A stretch of DNA of 8,259 bases from Desulfobulbaceae bacterium UBA2276 (lineage in GTDB: Bacteria > Desulfobacterota > Desulfobulbia > Desulfobulbales > Desulfocapsaceae): positions 1 to 8,259 of the forward strand of contig DDWW01000021.1 of NCBI GenBank assembly GCA_002347085.1, in the 5' to 3' direction. Numbering within the stretch: position 1 is the stretch's first letter; the number at the start of each line of letters is the position of its first letter. A program made the translations under genes and the position numbers. The notes beneath the pieces are model-generated. The model was not told the DNA's origin. It did no database searches and saw only the letters and a list, made by a program, of their open reading frames with translations. Shown here piece by piece: positions 6,275-8,259 of this stretch.

Positions 6275-6688
6275 ATGGCTCAACAAATACGACTTGAAGT
6301 AGTTACTCCCAATGGTGCTGTCGTCAGTGAAGATGTCGATATCGTCAATGCACCAGGGTATGGTGGTGATTTTGGTGTGCTTGCCAATCATGCTCCCTTT
6401 CTTTCCACTATCAGAACCGGTCTCCTGAGCTATGAGCAGGGAAAGAAGCGCGCAAATCTCATGATCAGCGGCGGATTCTGTGAGGTATCCAATAACAAGA
6501 TTACCTTTCTCGTGGAGAGTGCTGAGCTTGGGAAACAGATTGACGTAGATCGGGCGCTGCGGGCCAAGGAACGTGCCGAGCAACGTCTTGCCAAGGCGAC
6601 TCAGCATGATGACCTGATCAATAGAACCCGAGCTGAGGCGGCATTGCAACGCGCATTGGCGCGGATGAAGGTCTCGAAAATGTCTTGA
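6275..6688 (+). CDS. atpC: ATP synthase subunit epsilon
   Basis: The protein has 137 residues, normal for bacterial epsilon, which sits at the foot of gamma, joins F1 to the c-ring and in many bacteria inhibits ATP hydrolysis. The N-terminal beta-sandwich (about 1-86) includes LEVVTPNGAVVSEDVD and the conserved GGDFGVLANHAPFLS segment. The C-terminal helical hairpin (about 90-137), with DVDRALRAKERAEQRLAKA, is present in full, so the inhibitory arm is likely kept. The ATG at 6275 has AAGAGGT seven bases upstream. It lies 145 bases after atpD, beyond the hairpin, and 20 bases before the terminator region, so it is the last gene of the operon. Confidence 0.96.
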   Translation: MAQQIRLEVVTPNGAVVSEDVDIVNAPGYGGDFGVLANHAPFLSTIRTGLLSYEQGKKRANLMISGGFCEVSNNKITFLVESAELGKQIDVDRALRAKERAEQRLAKATQHDDLINRTRAEAALQRALARMKVSKMS

Positions 6689-6708
6689 TTCCTCGTCAAA
6701 TCAGTGAT

Positions 6709-6750
6709 AAAAAAGGTCGTCCCTTGCAAAGGGGAGGGCCTTTTTTTTTT
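6709..6750 (+). terminator. Rho-independent terminator of the atp operon
   Basis: A stem of 11 positions (6715-6725 with 6730-6740) has one G-G mismatch and two G-T wobbles, and closes on a GCAA tetraloop of the stable GNRA class. Ten consecutive Ts follow at 6741-6750, and six As before the stem can extend the pairing. The element starts 20 bases after the atpC stop, so it ends the atp transcript and separates it from the next gene. Confidence 0.93.
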
Positions 6751-6761
6751 ATGACGCGCAC

Positions 6762-6785
6762 GGTATGATTCCACGAGGGTATCAT
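6762..6785 (+). promoter_or_regulatory. Possible promoter/operator of the downstream oxidoreductase
   Basis: GGTATGAT at 6762-6769 recurs as GGTATCAT at 6778-6785, 16 bases on; ATGAT and ATCAT within them also form an inverted pair. TATGAT at 6764-6769 is a five-of-six match to a -10 box, but no good -35 box lies 16-18 bases upstream (that region is the T-run of the terminator). A promoter is expected here because a terminator precedes the gene, yet this placement is tentative. Confidence 0.35.
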
Positions 6786-6806
6786 CCAACCTTACTCAAG
6801 AACATC

Positions 6807-6814
6807 AAGGGGAG
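6807..6814 (+). promoter_or_regulatory. Closely spaced ribosome binding site of the oxidoreductase gene
   Basis: AAGGGGAG ends only two bases before the ATG at 6817 if the GGAG core is used, which is short; pairing through AAGG at 6807-6810 gives six bases. The next in-frame ATG (6835) would be 20 bases away, too far, and would drop conserved N-terminal residues, so 6817 is kept. Confidence 0.55.
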
Positions 6815-6816
6815 TT

Positions 6817-8235
6817 ATGAAGACACAAGAACGTATGGCTATAGCCAGGCAGATGCCGGAAGAACTGCCTGTCTCGGAGCGAATTACCAATTTTAATGAA
6901 ATAGTGGCTGGTTACTCCCTGGAGACTGCCATCCTCGAGGCCAATCGTTGTCTGCAGTGCAAAAAACCAGGCTGTCGGGACGGCTGTCCTATTCATAACG
7001 ATATCCCTGGATTTCTTGCCCTGCTTCGTGATAATGAGATCGAACAAGCGTATTGGAAGATCAGGGAGACTTCTTCCATGCCTGCCGTCTGTTCGCGGGT
7101 TTGCCCCCATGAGTTCCAGTGTGAAGGCTCGTGTGTCAGAGGGAAAGGCAAAGGCCAGGCCGTGGCCATTGGGATGCTTGAGCGCTTTATTGTCGATTGG
7201 ATGGTCGCTCAGAACAAGAACATGTCAAGTCCCTGTGCCCTGCCGGTTGCCAAAAAAGTCGCAATTGTTGGATCAGGACCAGCTGGGATGTCTGTTGCCT
7301 ACTATCTGTCCCATAAAGGGATTTCCTGCACGGTCTTTGAAACCCTCTCTGAATTTGGAGGGATGTTGACTGTAGGCATTCCCGCCTTCCGACTGCCTCG
7401 TGCAATCATTCAGGCAGAATTTGATGCCTTGAAAAATTGCGGGGTGACGATTGTTAAGGGGGTGACTATTGGTCGAGACAAGAGCCTGGCCGACCTGAAA
7501 GCTGAAGGCTTTGACGCGATCTTTCTCGGGGTAGGGGCCCATGCCAGTCGTAAATTAGGTCTGGACAATGAGGAGAATACCCAGGGGGTAATGCATGGGG
7601 TTGACTATTTACGCCGCATCAATCTGGGGGAAAAGATAGATTTGGGGAAGAAAGTAGTCGTGGTTGGGGGCGGTAATGTGGCCATTGATGTGGCCCGTAC
7701 TGCGCTCCGGCTTGGCTCTTCTGATGTCTTTATCCTCTATCGCCGCTCGAAGGATGAAATGCCCGCCTCCCGGGCTGAGGTGCATCACCTTGAAGAAGAG
7801 GGAGTACGGATCGAGATGCTGGCCGCCCCGGTGAAGATTCTCTCTGAAAACGGAAAATTAGTCGGGGTCGAGTGTGTGCGCATGGAGTTGGGCGAGCCAG
7901 ATTCCTCGGGCCGAAGACGGCCGGTGGTGCAGGAAATGTCCAATTTTGTCATTAAGGCCGATTCCATAATTCCTGCCATCAGTCAGAATGTCGATCATAC
8001 GGCGGATAAAGGGATGGAATTTAATCTCACGAGGTGGGGTACCTATGAAACCGACCCCTTGACCTTGCAAACCTCTGTGGATTGGGTCTTTGCTGGTGGC
8101 GATAACGTATTGGGCCCTCAGACAGCCGCAAAGGCAGTGTATCAAGGCAAGGTCGCTGCCGAATCGATTGAACGCTTTTTGTCTGGTCAGGACTTGATGA
8201 CCGACCGGCAGTTTCTCTGTCAGTTGGAAGGATAA
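6817..8235 (+). CDS. NADPH-dependent glutamate synthase small-subunit-like Fe-S/FAD oxidoreductase (GltA/GltD/NfnB family)
   Basis: The protein has 472 residues, the usual length of this family. The N-terminal domain carries two cysteine groups for [4Fe-4S] clusters: Cys45, 48, 53, 57 (CLQCKKPGCRDGCP) and Cys92, 96, 102, 106. An FAD-binding Rossmann motif GSGPAG is at 152-157, and a second dinucleotide motif GGGNVAID at 284-291 is followed by YRRSKDEMPA (Arg309-Arg310), typical of NADPH binding. A late AGGD (426-429) completes the FAD site. Such proteins move electrons from NADPH through FAD and Fe-S centres. They act as GltD partners of the large glutamate synthase subunit, as stand-alone GltA enzymes, or as NfnB in electron-bifurcating transhydrogenase with NfnA. 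No gltB or nfnA is visible here, and only 24 bases follow, so the exact role stays open. It is cytoplasmic and probably transcribed separately from atp. Confidence 0.85.
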   Translation: MKTQERMAIARQMPEELPVSERITNFNEIVAGYSLETAILEANRCLQCKKPGCRDGCPIHNDIPGFLALLRDNEIEQAYWKIRETSSMPAVCSRVCPHEFQCEGSCVRGKGKGQAVAIGMLERFIVDWMVAQNKNMSSPCALPVAKKVAIVGSGPAGMSVAYYLSHKGISCTVFETLSEFGGMLTVGIPAFRLPRAIIQAEFDALKNCGVTIVKGVTIGRDKSLADLKAEGFDAIFLGVGAHASRKLGLDNEENTQGVMHGVDYLRRINLGEKIDLGKKVVVVGGGNVAIDVARTALRLGSSDVFILYRRSKDEMPASRAEVHHLEEEGVRIEMLAAPVKILSENGKLVGVECVRMELGEPDSSGRRRPVVQEMSNFVIKADSIIPAISQNVDHTADKGMEFNLTRWGTYETDPLTLQTSVDWVFAGGDNVLGPQTAAKAVYQGKVAAESIERFLSGQDLMTDRQFLCQLEG

Positions 8236-8259
8236 AAACAAAGAGCGGCCTCAGATTAT

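Noticed and set aside
8236..8259. Start of a terminator or next gene after the oxidoreductase
   Set aside because: Only 24 bases remain, too few to show a hairpin or coding start.

Overview
This window is ordinary, well-conserved core metabolism rather than a mobile or accessory region. It holds the 3' end of a gene whose product matches the C-terminus of alanyl-tRNA synthetase. After it comes a seven-gene F1Fo ATP synthase operon in the order b', b, delta, alpha, gamma, beta, epsilon. A rho-independent terminator follows, then one complete flavoprotein of the glutamate synthase small-subunit / NfnB family. All genes lie on the + strand.

The likely host is an anaerobic Desulfobacterota (formerly Deltaproteobacteria) member, perhaps of the Desulfobulbales. 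Three things point that way: paired b' and b subunits, a b subunit with a cleavable-looking signal peptide, and stator plus F1 genes without the a and c genes. This is inference from gene style; no marker here fixes the species.

Layout. Bases 1-257: alaS 3' end. Bases 258-514: AT-rich gap with a good sigma70-type promoter (TTGACA, 17-nt spacer, TACAAC) and a leader of about 70 nt. Bases 515-4654: atpX (b'), atpF (b), atpH, atpA and atpG, with gaps of 1, -4, 2 and 31 nt. Bases 4655-4707: spacer with a short tandem repeat and a strong Shine-Dalgarno for atpD (4708-6129). Bases 6130-6274: the only large gap inside the operon, carrying a long imperfect hairpin, then atpC (6275-6688). Bases 6709-6750: terminator. 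Bases 6817-8235: NADPH-linked Fe-S/FAD oxidoreductase, probably a separate transcription unit.

Together the atp genes encode all of F1 (alpha3 beta3 gamma delta epsilon) plus the b/b' peripheral stalk. The membrane rotor and ion channel (a and c) must be encoded elsewhere, so complete enzyme assembly needs two loci. The most notable details are the atpD-atpC hairpin, an unusual b-subunit N-terminus, several cysteines at normally Val/Ala positions near the beta catalytic site, and a variant DELSEED loop. I found no CRISPR array, insertion sequence, tRNA, rRNA, phage gene or evidence of an undescribed multi-gene system.
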